From CAVPTL01 sp963729195 (GTDB lineage Bacteria; Actinomycetota; Thermoleophilia; Gaiellales; JAICJC01), in NCBI GenBank assembly GCA_963729195.1, contig CAVSNF010000020.1:434001-498000 (forward strand): a DNA stretch of 64,000 bases, read 5' to 3'. Every line of letters starts with the position of its first letter. Positions within the stretch are counted from its first letter, which is position 1. Under the pieces are notes generated by a model, which searched no databases, was not told the origin of the DNA, and was given only the letters and a program-made list of their open reading frames with translations. This document shows, piece after piece, positions 30,246 to 37,849 of this stretch. Made by a program: the position numbers and the translations under genes.

Positions 30246-31028
30246 CGGCCCAGGTTTCGCTGGCGCGGCTGCGGGAGTTCGGGATCACCCCGGACCGCGA
30301 CCTGGGGCAGCACTTCCTGATCGACTCCAACGTGTTGGAGGTGGCCGGCAGGCTGATCGCACTCGACCCAAGCGACGTCGTGCTGGAGGTCGGTGCCGGC
30401 GTGGGGGTGCTGACCGAGTGGCTGGCCGAGCGCGTCTCGGTGGTGCACGCGATCGAGATCGACCGCCGGCTGGAGCCGGCGCTGCGCGCCACCATCGGCG
30501 AGCGCGCCAACGTGCGGCTGCTGATCGCCGACGCGCTCGACGTCGACATCGCCGGGCTCGAGCCGGCCCCCACGGCGATGGTGGCAAACCTTCCCTACGC
30601 GGTGGCCACGCCGGTGGTGATGACCGCGCTGCCGCTGGTGCCGCGGTTTTGCGTGATGGTGCAGCGCGAGCTGGCCGATCGCTTCTTCGCGTCACCCGGC
30701 ACCAAGGCCTACGGGGCGCCGTCGGTGCTGATCCAGATCGCCTGCGAGCGGCGCGGCCTGCGCAAGGTCTCGCGCACGCGTGTTTGTGCCCGAGCCCAAC
30801 GTCGACTCGGCGCTGGTGGCCTTCTCGCGCCGCGAGGAGTTTCGGTTCGGCCCGGACTGGGAGTGGGTCTCCCGGGTCGTGCACGCCGCCTTCGGCTATC
30901 GCCGAAAGACGCTGGCAAACGCATTCAAGCTGGCCGAGCTGCCGGCTCCTCCGGCAGATGTGGCCGGCCTGCGCGCGGAGCAGCTACCGCCGCAGCGGTT
31001 CCTTTCCCTGGCGGAGCAGTTGCGGTGA
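30242..31028 (+). CDS. rsmA: 16S rRNA A1518/A1519 dimethyltransferase (KsgA)
   Basis: Dimethylates two adenines at the 3' end of 16S rRNA late in 30S assembly. Motifs: PDRDLGQHFLIDSNVLEVAG, VVLEVGAGVGVLTEWLAE (SAM site), VHAIEIDRRLEP, LIADALDVDI, MVANLPYAVATPVVM (catalytic NLPY) and VQRELADRFFASPGTKAYGAPSVLIQ. After a +1 break near 30780 follow FVPEPNVDSALVAF and FGYRRKTLANAF. About 261 residues. GTG 30242 overlaps the tatD stop, and its own stop overlaps ispE. Confidence 0.94.
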
Positions 31029-31808
31029 TCGTGCGCGCTCCGGCCAAGGTCAATCTGGTGCTGCGGGTGGGGCCGCTGCGAGAGGACGGCTATCACCGGC
31101 TGGCGACGTTGTTTCAGGCCATCGACCTGTTCGATCGAGCTCGAGTTGGAGCCGGCCGACGAGACCACCGTGGAGGGCTTCGACGACACGCTGGTGACCG
31201 CTGCGCTGGCGGCGCTGGGGGAGACCCGCCGGGTGACGCTGACCAAGCGCATCCCGGTCGCTGCGGGACTGGGTGGCGGCTCGTCCGACGCCGCCGCGGT
31301 GCTGCGGGCGCTGCGCGGCGACCGCGACGTCAACGACCTGTATGCGATCGCTCGGGATCTGGGCGCCGACGTGCCGTTCTTCCTGAGCGGGTGCGAGACG
31401 GCAATCGGCTCCGGCCGCGGTGACCGGATCGAGCCGGCAGTCGACTTTCCCCGCAGCCACGCCTTCGTGCTGCTGCCCGCCGAGCCGGGCCTCTCCACCG
31501 CCGAGGTGTTCGGCCGGGCGACGCCCAACGAGCTCTTCCCGGCCGTGCGAGGAGATCTGATCCGGGCCGTCCACATCACCCGCACCCCGGCCCAGGTGGG
31601 CGCGCTGCTGGTCAACGACCTGCAGCCGGCGGCGCTCGAGCTGCGACCCGAGCTGGGCCAGAACCTGGAGCGGTTGCGGGCGGCGGGAGCGCTGGGAGTC
31701 GCGGTCTCGGGCAGCGGGCCGACGGTGTTTGGGGTGTTCCAGGACCGACCCACCGCGGAGCGGATTGCGGGGGAAATCGCAGGGGCGATCGCCGCCTCCC
31801 CTCTATGA
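31025..31808 (+). CDS. ispE: 4-diphosphocytidyl-2-C-methyl-D-erythritol kinase
   Basis: GHMP kinase of the MEP isoprenoid pathway. VIVRAPAKVNLVLRVGPLREDGYHRLATLFQAI is the start and substrate site, with K and D conserved; after a +1 break near 31137 come VPFFLSGCETAIGSGRGD and the ATP loop IPVAAGLGGGSSDAAAVLRAL. The C-terminus has GVAVSGSGPTVFGVF. The segment between the break and the ATP loop (ETTVEGFDDTLVTAALAALG) is some 20-25 residues shorter than in typical IspE, so total length is about 260 rather than 285. Shows that lipid carriers for the glycan pathways come from the MEP route. GTG 31025 overlaps rsmA. Confidence 0.92.
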
Positions 31809-31809
31809 T
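31804..31809 (+). promoter_or_regulatory. -10 element TATGAT, leaderless type
   Basis: TATGAT spans the ispE stop (TGA 31806-31808) and ends 6 bp before ATG 31816 of the next gene, the spacing of a leaderless promoter. Confidence 0.5.
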
Positions 31810-31815
31810 TCCGGT

Positions 31816-32190
31816 ATGGCCAAGTGGAACATCTCTTCAGACGCGATAACGGTCGAACAGAGCCCCGGACGCTCCCCCTCTCGGTGGCTGCGCCAGAACG
31901 GTTTGAAGATCGCCGTGGTGGTCGGGCTGATCGAGGCCGTGGTGGCCTACGTCAGTGGCCACGCGCTGCTGATGACCGTGATCGGGATCCTGTCGGTGAT
32001 CATCTACCTGAACCTCCGCCACCGGATTCCGGTGCGGGTGCGCCGTCCGTTGTGGATCGTGGTGATGGCCCAGGCGATCGCCGGGTTGCTGCTGCCTGCG
32101 ATCACCGTCGGGTTCTTCATCGCCTCGATCCTGGCGGTGGGGTTGCTGATCGTGTTGGTGCTCGTGATGCTGGGCGACCGGCGGCGCTGA
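31816..32190 (+). CDS. small integral membrane protein
   Basis: 124 residues from ATG 31816. A hydrophilic N-terminus (MAKWNISSDAITVEQSPGRSPSRWLRQNG) is followed by four hydrophobic helices: IAVVVGLIEAVVAYVSGH, ALLMTVIGILSVIIYLNL, RPLWIVVMAQAIAGLLLPAI and FFIASILAVGLLIVLVLVML, then DRRR. No motif identifies a family with confidence. A promoter just upstream suggests it is transcribed separately from the ispE operon. Confidence 0.65.
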   Translation: MAKWNISSDAITVEQSPGRSPSRWLRQNGLKIAVVVGLIEAVVAYVSGHALLMTVIGILSVIIYLNLRHRIPVRVRRPLWIVVMAQAIAGLLLPAITVGFFIASILAVGLLIVLVLVMLGDRRR

Positions 32191-32233
32191 GCGCTTCGCC
32201 ACCAACCGCGGCGCGAGTCCTGGGCGCACGCCG

Positions 32234-32239
32234 TATACT
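32234..32239 (+). promoter_or_regulatory. -10 element TATACT of the tRNA-Gln gene
   Basis: TATACT lies 21 bp before the first tRNA base, giving a start point about 14 nt upstream of mature tRNA. No clear -35. Confidence 0.5.
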
Positions 32240-32260
32240 CGTGCGGCGCCTCGTTTGCGA

Positions 32261-32331
32261 TGGGGCGTGGCCAAGTGGTAAGGCAACGGGTTTTGGTCCC
32301 GTGATCCCTGGTTCGAATCCAGGCGCCCCAG
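32261..32331 (+). tRNA. tRNA-Gln (anticodon TTG)
   Basis: A complete cloverleaf of 71 nt. Acceptor TGGGGCG (32261-32267) pairs with CGCCCCA (32324-32330), discriminator G. D arm with GCC/GGC stem; anticodon stem ACGGG/CCCGT with loop TTTTGGT, anticodon TTG reading CAA; T arm CCTGG-TTCGAAT-CCAGG. The 3' CCA is not encoded (GCT follows). tRNA-Gln directly before glmU is a familiar actinobacterial arrangement. Confidence 0.95.
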
Positions 32332-32356
32332 CTTCGATCACATCGTCCACATACCG

Positions 32357-33688
32357 ATGACCATCGCACCGCTCGCATGCGTGTTACTCGCCGGAGGCAA
32401 AGGCACCCGGATGAAATCGTCGCTGCCCAAGTTGCTGCACCAGGCCTGTGGCCGCACGTTGCTGGACTGGACGCTGGGAGCGGTGGCCGAGTTCGATCCG
32501 CAGCAGGTGGTCGTGGTGGTGCCGCCGGACGATCCCGAGTTGGTGGCCAGCCTGCCGGACTGGGCGATCGCGGCAGTCCAGCCGGTGGCGCGCGGTACCG
32601 GCGATGCGGTGTCCTGTGCCGCCCCGGCGCTGCAGGGATTCGAGGGCGTGGTGGTCGTCCTGAACGCCGATCATCCCCTCACCGATCCACAGTCGCTGCG
32701 CGACCTGGTGGCCGCCCATACCGAGGCGGATGCTCGCGCCAGCGTGATCGCGCTGCGCCGTACCGACGAGATCGGCGAGGCCTTCGGCCGGATCGTGCGC
32801 GGGCCCGACGGTGAGTTCGAGCGGATCGTGGAGGTGCGCGACGCCACCGCCGAGCAGCGCGCCATCACCGAGGTCAGCACCGGCATCTTCGCCTTCGACG
32901 CGGCCTCGCTGTGGCCGGCACTGGACCGGCTCGACTCCGACAACGCCCAGGGTGAGCTGTATCTCACCGACGTGATCGAGATCCTGCGCGGCGACGGCGA
33001 CCGGGTGATCGCCCACACCCACGCCGACCCCACCATCGCGGTCGGGGTCAACCACCGCGCCGACCTGGCGGAGGCAGCGCGGCTGCTGCGGGCGCGCATC
33101 AACCACCGCCACATGCTGGCCGGTGTCACCTTGATCGACCCGGCGTCCACCATGATCGACGACAGCGTCCAGATCGAGGCCGACGTCACCATCCATCCCT
33201 TCACCGTGCTGCGCGGCGATACCCGCATCGCCACCGGCGCCGAGGTCGGGCCGCACGTGGTGGCGGTCGATGCGATCATCGGCGAGTCGGCACTGGTGGG
33301 GCCGTTCTGCTACCTGCGACCGGGCGCCGAGCTGGCTGCCCGGGCCAAGGCCGGTACCTATGTGGAGATCAAGAACTCCCACATCGGCGAGGACGCGAAG
33401 GTGCCGCATCTGTCCTACATCGGCGATGCCGAGATCGGCGCCGGCACGAATATCGGAGCCGGTGGGATCACCGCCAACTACGACGGCGAGAGCAAGCAGC
33501 GGACGGTTATCGGGGAGGGCGTCCACACCAGCTGCGACAATGTCTTCGTTGCGCCGGTGACCATTGGAGACCGTGCGTGGACTGCGGCCGGATCGGTGAT
33601 TACAGACGACGTTCCACCCGACGCCCTGGGGGTTGCGCGTGCCCGTCAAAAGAACATCGAGGGATATGGAAAGCGAAAGCGTCGTTAG
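32357..33688 (+). CDS. glmU: bifunctional UDP-GlcNAc pyrophosphorylase / glucosamine-1-P acetyltransferase
   Basis: Intact, 443 residues. Makes UDP-GlcNAc for peptidoglycan and glycans. N-terminal uridyltransferase: CVLLAGGKGTRMKSSLPKLLH, VARGTGDAVSCAAPAL, VLNADHPL in the place of the usual GDxPL, FGRIVRGPDGEFERIVE, VSTGIFAFD and NAQGELYLTD. C-terminal left-handed beta-helix hexapeptides: YLRPGAELAARAKAGTYVEI, KNSHIGEDAKVPHLSYIGDA and GAGGITANYDG, ending KKNIEGYGKRKRR-like. Starts at ATG 32357, 26 bp after the tRNA. It overlaps the longer prs reading frame. Confidence 0.96.
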   Translation: MTIAPLACVLLAGGKGTRMKSSLPKLLHQACGRTLLDWTLGAVAEFDPQQVVVVVPPDDPELVASLPDWAIAAVQPVARGTGDAVSCAAPALQGFEGVVVVLNADHPLTDPQSLRDLVAAHTEADARASVIALRRTDEIGEAFGRIVRGPDGEFERIVEVRDATAEQRAITEVSTGIFAFDAASLWPALDRLDSDNAQGELYLTDVIEILRGDGDRVIAHTHADPTIAVGVNHRADLAEAARLLRARINHRHMLAGVTLIDPASTMIDDSVQIEADVTIHPFTVLRGDTRIATGAEVGPHVVAVDAIIGESALVGPFCYLRPGAELAARAKAGTYVEIKNSHIGEDAKVPHLSYIGDAEIGAGTNIGAGGITANYDGESKQRTVIGEGVHTSCDNVFVAPVTIGDRAWTAAGSVITDDVPPDALGVARARQKNIEGYGKRKRR

Positions 33689-34748
33689 TGTCGAGACGAC
33701 GATTCCGATGTTTGCCTCGAGTGGCATGGCGGCCCGCGCGGTGAACCAGGGGTCTCCGTCCACCTGGGTCGAGCGCACGCCCAACAAGCGCCTGATGCTG
33801 TTCTCCGGCAGGTCCAACCCGGAGCTGGGCGAGCGCATCGCCGAGCAGCTCGGCGTGAGCCTGGCAGAGGTCACGCTCAAGACCTTCACCAACGGCGAGG
33901 TGTACGCCCGCTATGAGGAGTCGATCCGCGGAGCAGACGTGTTCCTGGTGCAGTCGTGCTCGACTCCCAGCCCCAACGATTCGCTGATCGAGCTTCTGAT
34001 CATGGTGCAGGCGGCGCGGCTGGCCTCGGCCAAGCGGGTGACCGCCGTGATGCCGTGGTATCCGTACGTGCGCCAGGACAAGAAGGGCATGCCGCGCGAG
34101 CCGATCACGGCCAAGCTGGTGGCAGACATGCTCGAGGCCGCGGGGGTCGACCGGGTGCTGACGATGGACCTCCACGCCGGTCAGGTGCAGGGATTCTTCA
34201 CCACTCCGGTCGATCACATGACGGCCGTGCCGATGCTGGCCGACCATTTCAAGGACCTCATCGCCGCCGATCCCGACGACATCGTGGTGGTGGCCGGCGA
34301 CGCGGGCCGGACGAAGCTGGCGAAGAAGTTCTCCGAGATGCTGGGCGCCGGCCTGGCGATCATCTCCAAGGACCGTCCCGAACAGCAGGTGGCGGTCGTA
34401 ACCGACGTGATCGGCCGGGTCAAGGGCAAGGTCTGCATCGTCATCGACGACATGATCGACACCGCCGGAACGCTCTGTGCCGGCGGCGACTCGCTGGTGG
34501 AGCGGGGCGCCACCGAGGTGTATGCCTGTGCCACCCACGCGGTCTTCTCCGGCCCTGCCAATGAGCGGCTGGAGTCGAGCGTGTTCAAGCAGGTCGTGGT
34601 CACCGACACCATCCCGGTCGACCCCATCCGCCGACCCGACAACGTCAGGGTGCTGTCGGTCGCACCGATCCTGGCTGATACGATCTCCAACGTTTTCAAC
34701 GATGATTCCGTGTCCGAGCTGTTCCACGGTGGCAACCAGCTCTTCTAG
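33666..34748 (+). CDS. prs: ribose-phosphate pyrophosphokinase (PRPP synthetase)
   Basis: Intact. Makes PRPP from ribose 5-phosphate and ATP for nucleotides, His and Trp. RLMLFSGRSNPELGERIAEQ, FTNGEVYARYEESIRGADVF, SPNDSLIELLIMVQAARLASA, PWYPYVRQDKKG (ATP loop), TMDLHAGQVQGFF, VAGDAGRTKLAKKFSEMLGA and the PRPP-binding VIDDMIDTAGTL. The core begins near residue 40. ATG 33666 overlaps glmU by 23 bp; ATG 33708 or 33726 would remove the Ser-rich leader and are equally possible. Confidence 0.95.
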   Translation: MESESVVSVETTIPMFASSGMAARAVNQGSPSTWVERTPNKRLMLFSGRSNPELGERIAEQLGVSLAEVTLKTFTNGEVYARYEESIRGADVFLVQSCSTPSPNDSLIELLIMVQAARLASAKRVTAVMPWYPYVRQDKKGMPREPITAKLVADMLEAAGVDRVLTMDLHAGQVQGFFTTPVDHMTAVPMLADHFKDLIAADPDDIVVVAGDAGRTKLAKKFSEMLGAGLAIISKDRPEQQVAVVTDVIGRVKGKVCIVIDDMIDTAGTLCAGGDSLVERGATEVYACATHAVFSGPANERLESSVFKQVVVTDTIPVDPIRRPDNVRVLSVAPILADTISNVFNDDSVSELFHGGNQLF

Positions 34749-34777
34749 ACGCGGATCTCTTCCCAGGAGCCGAAACC

Positions 34778-35479
34778 ATGGATCGCGTAAAACTCGAAGT
34801 GCGCTCACGCACGGAACGTGGCAAGGATGTGCGGGCGCTGCGGGCGGCCGGGGAGATTCCCGCCGTGATCTATGCGCGGGGTGCTGAGTCGACCGCGGTC
34901 ACCGTGGACGCTCGCGCGCTGCGCACGGCGGTGACCGGCCCAGGTGGCCTGTACGCCCTGCTGGACGTGACCGTCGACGGCACCAAGGCCCGCCCGGCGA
35001 TCATCAAGGACATGCAGCTCGACCCGGTGCGCGATCGCGTCGTTCACGTCGACTTCCACGAGATTCCGCTCGACCGCAAGATCCAGACGGTGGTGGCGGT
35101 GCACCTGGAGGGCATCCCTCACGGCGTCGAGATGGGCGGCGTGCTCTCGCAGCCTTCCCACGAGGTCCAGATCTCAGTGCTGCCGACCGCGATCCCCGAG
35201 TCGATCTTGGTGGACGTCTCGGAACTCGAGATCGGCACCTCGCTGCGGCTGGCCGATGTGCCCGTGCCCGAGGGCGTCGAGTTTCTCGACGACCCTGAGG
35301 GCACCGTACTCGCGATCGTGACCGCGCCGATCTCCGAAGCCGAGCTCGAGGGCGAGCCGGTCGAGGGCGAAGAGGGCGAGGAAGGCGAAGAGGGCGTCGA
35401 GGGCGAAGGCGTCGAGGGCGAGGGCGAAGAGGGCGAGGGCGGCGAGGCCTCCGAGGAAGCACCGGCCGAGTCGGACTAG
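34778..35479 (+). CDS. rplY: 50S ribosomal protein bL25 (CTC form) with acidic tail
   Basis: 233 residues from ATG 34778, with AGGAG upstream. N-terminal 5S-rRNA-binding L25 domain (VKLEVRSRTERGKDVRALRA, AVIYARG) and the TL5/CTC C-terminal beta domain (VHVDFHEIPLDRKIQTVVAV, IPESILVDVSELEIGTSLRL, EFLDDPEGTVLAIV). The last 45 residues are almost only Glu and Gly (EGEEGEEGVEGEGVEGEGEE), a tail common in actinobacterial CTC proteins but long here. Binds 5S rRNA in the central protuberance. The stop shares a base with the pth start. Confidence 0.95.
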   Translation: MDRVKLEVRSRTERGKDVRALRAAGEIPAVIYARGAESTAVTVDARALRTAVTGPGGLYALLDVTVDGTKARPAIIKDMQLDPVRDRVVHVDFHEIPLDRKIQTVVAVHLEGIPHGVEMGGVLSQPSHEVQISVLPTAIPESILVDVSELEIGTSLRLADVPVPEGVEFLDDPEGTVLAIVTAPISEAELEGEPVEGEEGEEGEEGVEGEGVEGEGEEGEGGEASEEAPAESD

Positions 35480-36024
35480 TGTCGCTCGACCATCTGGTCG
35501 CCGGCCTCGGCAACCCCGGTCGCAAGTACGAGTTGACGCGCCACAACATCGGGTTTCGGGTGGCCGATCGGCTGGCCTCCGAGCTCGGTGGCTCGTGGCG
35601 CGGCAAGTTCAACGGTCGGCTGTGCGAGGTGCGCGACGGGGACGCCCGGCTGGCGCTGCTCGAGCCCGAGACGATGATGAACGACTCCGGCCGCTCGGTG
35701 GCCGCCGCGATGCGCTTCTACAAGCTCGAGCCGGCGGCGCTGGTGGTGGTGCACGACGAGATCGACCTCACGCTCGGCGACATCCGGGTCAAGACCGGCG
35801 GCGGGCTGGCCGGGCACAACGGCCTGCGCTCGATCGTCGACCACCTGGGCACGCCCGACTTCACCCGCGTTCGCATCGGCGTGGGGCGGCCTGAGCGGGG
35901 CGATCCGCGGCCGGTGGTGGATTGGGTGCTGACGCCGTTTGAGCCCGAGGTCGATGTGGACGATCTGGTCGAGCGCGCGACCGCGCGCACGCTCGAGTCT
36001 CGGGCTCCTAGGCGATCAGCCTGA
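35479..36024 (+). CDS. pth: peptidyl-tRNA hydrolase
   Basis: Releases peptides from drop-off peptidyl-tRNA. GTG 35479 gives LVAGLGNPGRKYELTRHNIGFRVADRLA (catalytic His), RLALLEPETMMNDSGRSVAAAMRFY, VVHDEIDLTLGDIRVKTGGGLAGHNGLRSIV and FTRVRIGVGRPERGDP, all canonical. The C-terminal helix (DDLVERATARTLESRAPRRSA) diverges from the usual acidic/Asn-Arg ending and may contain a late one-base error; total 181 residues. Follows rplY as in most actinobacteria. Confidence 0.94.
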   Translation: MSLDHLVAGLGNPGRKYELTRHNIGFRVADRLASELGGSWRGKFNGRLCEVRDGDARLALLEPETMMNDSGRSVAAAMRFYKLEPAALVVVHDEIDLTLGDIRVKTGGGLAGHNGLRSIVDHLGTPDFTRVRIGVGRPERGDPRPVVDWVLTPFEPEVDVDDLVERATARTLESRAPRRSA

Positions 36025-36226
36025 TGCGCGGGCCGCTTTCGGACTGAACCGGGGCGGCCACCACATCGGGGGCGCGATGGTCAAGGCGCTGCTCGAACGC
36101 CTTGCGCACATCCTCGCCTTTGACCGTCGGGCCTGACGTCAGTTTCCAGCAGGCCATCATCGAGTCGATTCTGCGGACAGCCTCCGGCGGGTCGTACAGT
36201 CGAGTACGAACCTGGTGCTCACTCAT
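36008..36226 (-). CDS. small hypothetical protein
   Basis: 72 codons from ATG 36226 (MSEHQVRTRLYDPPEAVRRI) to stop 36008, overlapping the end of convergent pth by 17 bp. Predicted mainly helical, with the centre MMACWKLTSGPTVKGEDVRKAFEQRL; composition and codon use look like the neighbouring genes. No domain is recognised. It is the only plausible gene in the stretch between pth and the M20 peptidase; the remaining bases to 36281 show nothing else. Confidence 0.4.
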   Translation of the reverse strand: MSEHQVRTRLYDPPEAVRRIDSMMACWKLTSGPTVKGEDVRKAFEQRLDHRAPDVVAAPVQSESGPRIRLIA

Positions 36227-36281
36227 CCCTCGGGGCCGCCGCTTCACGAAGAGCGAAGCCTAAACCCATCTGCGGCCGGAC

Positions 36282-37602
36282 TCAACCACCAAGTGCGAGA
36301 TACAGCTCTCGGGCCGACCCCAGCGCCCACTCGAGACGGCGCAGCTCCATGCCCTCGTTGGGCGAGTGGATGTTGTCCTCGGCCGTGCCGAACCCGCTCA
36401 GGATGGTGGGGATCCCGCGGGCGACCAGGGCCGCGCCGATCGGGATCGAGCCACCGCTGCGCACCGCCAGCGGGCGCACGCCGGTGGCGTTCTCGATCGC
36501 GCCGAAGGCGGCCTGAAGCACCGGCACCGTTGGGGTCGACGTAGGCGGGACGCGCCATCGGCCAGGGATCGAGCTCGAGCGTGGCGTGGGCCGGGCAGGC
36601 CGCCTGCAGCCGCTGCTGCAGCCGCTCGAACATCGGCTCGGGCTCCTGCCCGGGCGCCAGCCGCAGCGTCAGCGAGGCCCGCGCCTCCACCGAGATCGAG
36701 GTCTTGATGATGGTCGGATCGCCGGCGCCGACCGAGTGCACCGTCAGCGACGGCCGCGCCCAGATGCGCTCGTAGGCTTCGCTGCTCGGCCTGGGCGTCG
36801 CGCGGCCGTGCGCCGGCCTCTGCCAGCAGCTCCGCGCCCGAGGGAAGCTCGGCCCACCCGGCTCGCTCCTCGGCGCTGACCGGGGCGGTGCCGTCGGCGA
36901 ACTCGGACTCCTTGCCGATCACGGCGTTCAGGATCGTGGTGAGGTCATCGACAGCGTTCGCCGCCGCCCCGCCGTACAGGCCCGAGTGCAGCTCCCGCTC
37001 GCCGCTTCGGACGTGCAGCTGGAAGCCCACCAGCCCTCGCAGCCCGGTGGTGATCGCCGGGCGGTGGGCGTCGACCATGTGGCCGTCGAAGACGATGGCG
37101 GCGGCGAACTCACCCTCGATGGTGGCCAGGTGGTCGACCACCGAGCCACCGCCGATCTCCTCCTCGCCGTCGGACAGCACCCGCACGTTGACGGGAAGGC
37201 GGCCGGCCTCGGCCAGGTCGAGCGCCGCTCGGATCAGGGCATAGAAGTTGCCCTTGTCGTCGGAGACGCCGCGGGCGTACAGCCACCCGTCCCGCACCGT
37301 CGGCTCAAACGCCGGGCTCGTCCACAGCTCAGGGTCGCCCGGCGACTGCACGTCGTAGTGGCCGTACACGATCACGGTGGGGGCGTCGGCGACGCTGGCG
37401 GGGATGGTGCCGTCCACGATCGGGTTGCGGTACTCGGGCAGCACCCGCGCGTCGCCGATCAGCTCGCGCCACCCAGTCAGCGGCTTCGCGGCAGCTCGCC
37501 GGGATGGGCGCCGTCGCTCGAAATCGACTCGATCCGCAGCAGCTCACTCAGCTGCTGGAGCTGCCCCTCAGTGATCGGCGTGGCTCTGGGTGTGCTTGCC
37601 AC
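36282..37602 (-). CDS. M20-family dipeptidase/carboxypeptidase (frame-broken)
   Basis: Zinc peptidase of the DUG2/carnosinase type. GTG 37602 opens VASTPRATPITEGQLQQL, SELLRIESISSDGAHPGEL; then VIVYGHYDVQSPGDPELW (metal His), WLYARGVSDDKGNFYALI (bridging Asp), RVLSDGEEEIGGGSV (catalytic Glu pair), VFDGHM, the dimerisation domain (LHSGLYGGAAANAVDDL), and TILSGFGTAEDNIHSPNEGM (last metal His). Breaks near 37480, 36785 and 36530; each adds one base. About 438 residues. Substrate unknown; cytoplasmic since no signal peptide. Its start overlaps the end of the small upstream membrane protein gene. Confidence 0.85.
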
Positions 37603-37798
37603 GGGCGATGTCGATCAGCGTCAGCACGGTCAGCACCAGCGGGATGCCGAGGGCGACGATGAAGATCGAGGTCAGGGTGCCGTCGTGCCCGGTTGGGGCT
37701 TCGCTGGTCTCCGCGGCGGTGCTGGTCGCAGCAAACGCAGCCACCGGCAGGGCCAGCGAGAGGACGACGACATACACAAGAACGAGAACACGGCGCAC
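37568..37798 (-). CDS. small secreted/membrane protein
   Basis: 76 residues from GTG 37798, with GGAGG 7 bp upstream. A cleavable-looking signal sequence (VRRVLVLVYVVVLSLALPVAAFA), a short acidic Thr/Ser loop (ATSTAAETSEAPTGHDG), a membrane helix (LTSIFIVALGIPLVLTVLTLI), then DIARGKHTQSHADH, a His-rich cytoplasmic tail. Function unknown. It overlaps the M20 start by 35 bp, so the two are probably co-transcribed, and it diverges from mfd. Confidence 0.6.
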   Translation of the reverse strand: MRRVLVLVYVVVLSLALPVAAFAATSTAAETSEAPTGHDGTLTSIFIVALGIPLVLTVLTLIDIARGKHTQSHADH

Positions 37799-37829
37799 GG
37801 GCAAGACCTCCGTCGATGATGCGGCAGGG

Positions 37830-37839
37830 AGCCTACCAT
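37830..37839. promoter_or_regulatory. overlapping divergent -10 elements between mfd and the small membrane gene
   Basis: TACCAT on the plus strand (37834-37839) is 10 bp before the mfd ATG at 37850. TAGGCT on the minus strand (complement of 37830-37835) is 31 bp before GTG 37798, which has its own GGAGG. The two hexamers share the TA dinucleotide at 37834-37835. Confidence 0.4.
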
Positions 37840-37849
37840 CCTGCGGAGG

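Noticed and set aside
35939..36136. Plus-strand open frame after pth
   Set aside because: No start signal, atypical composition and overlap with the pth end; the minus-strand frame is the more plausible gene here.
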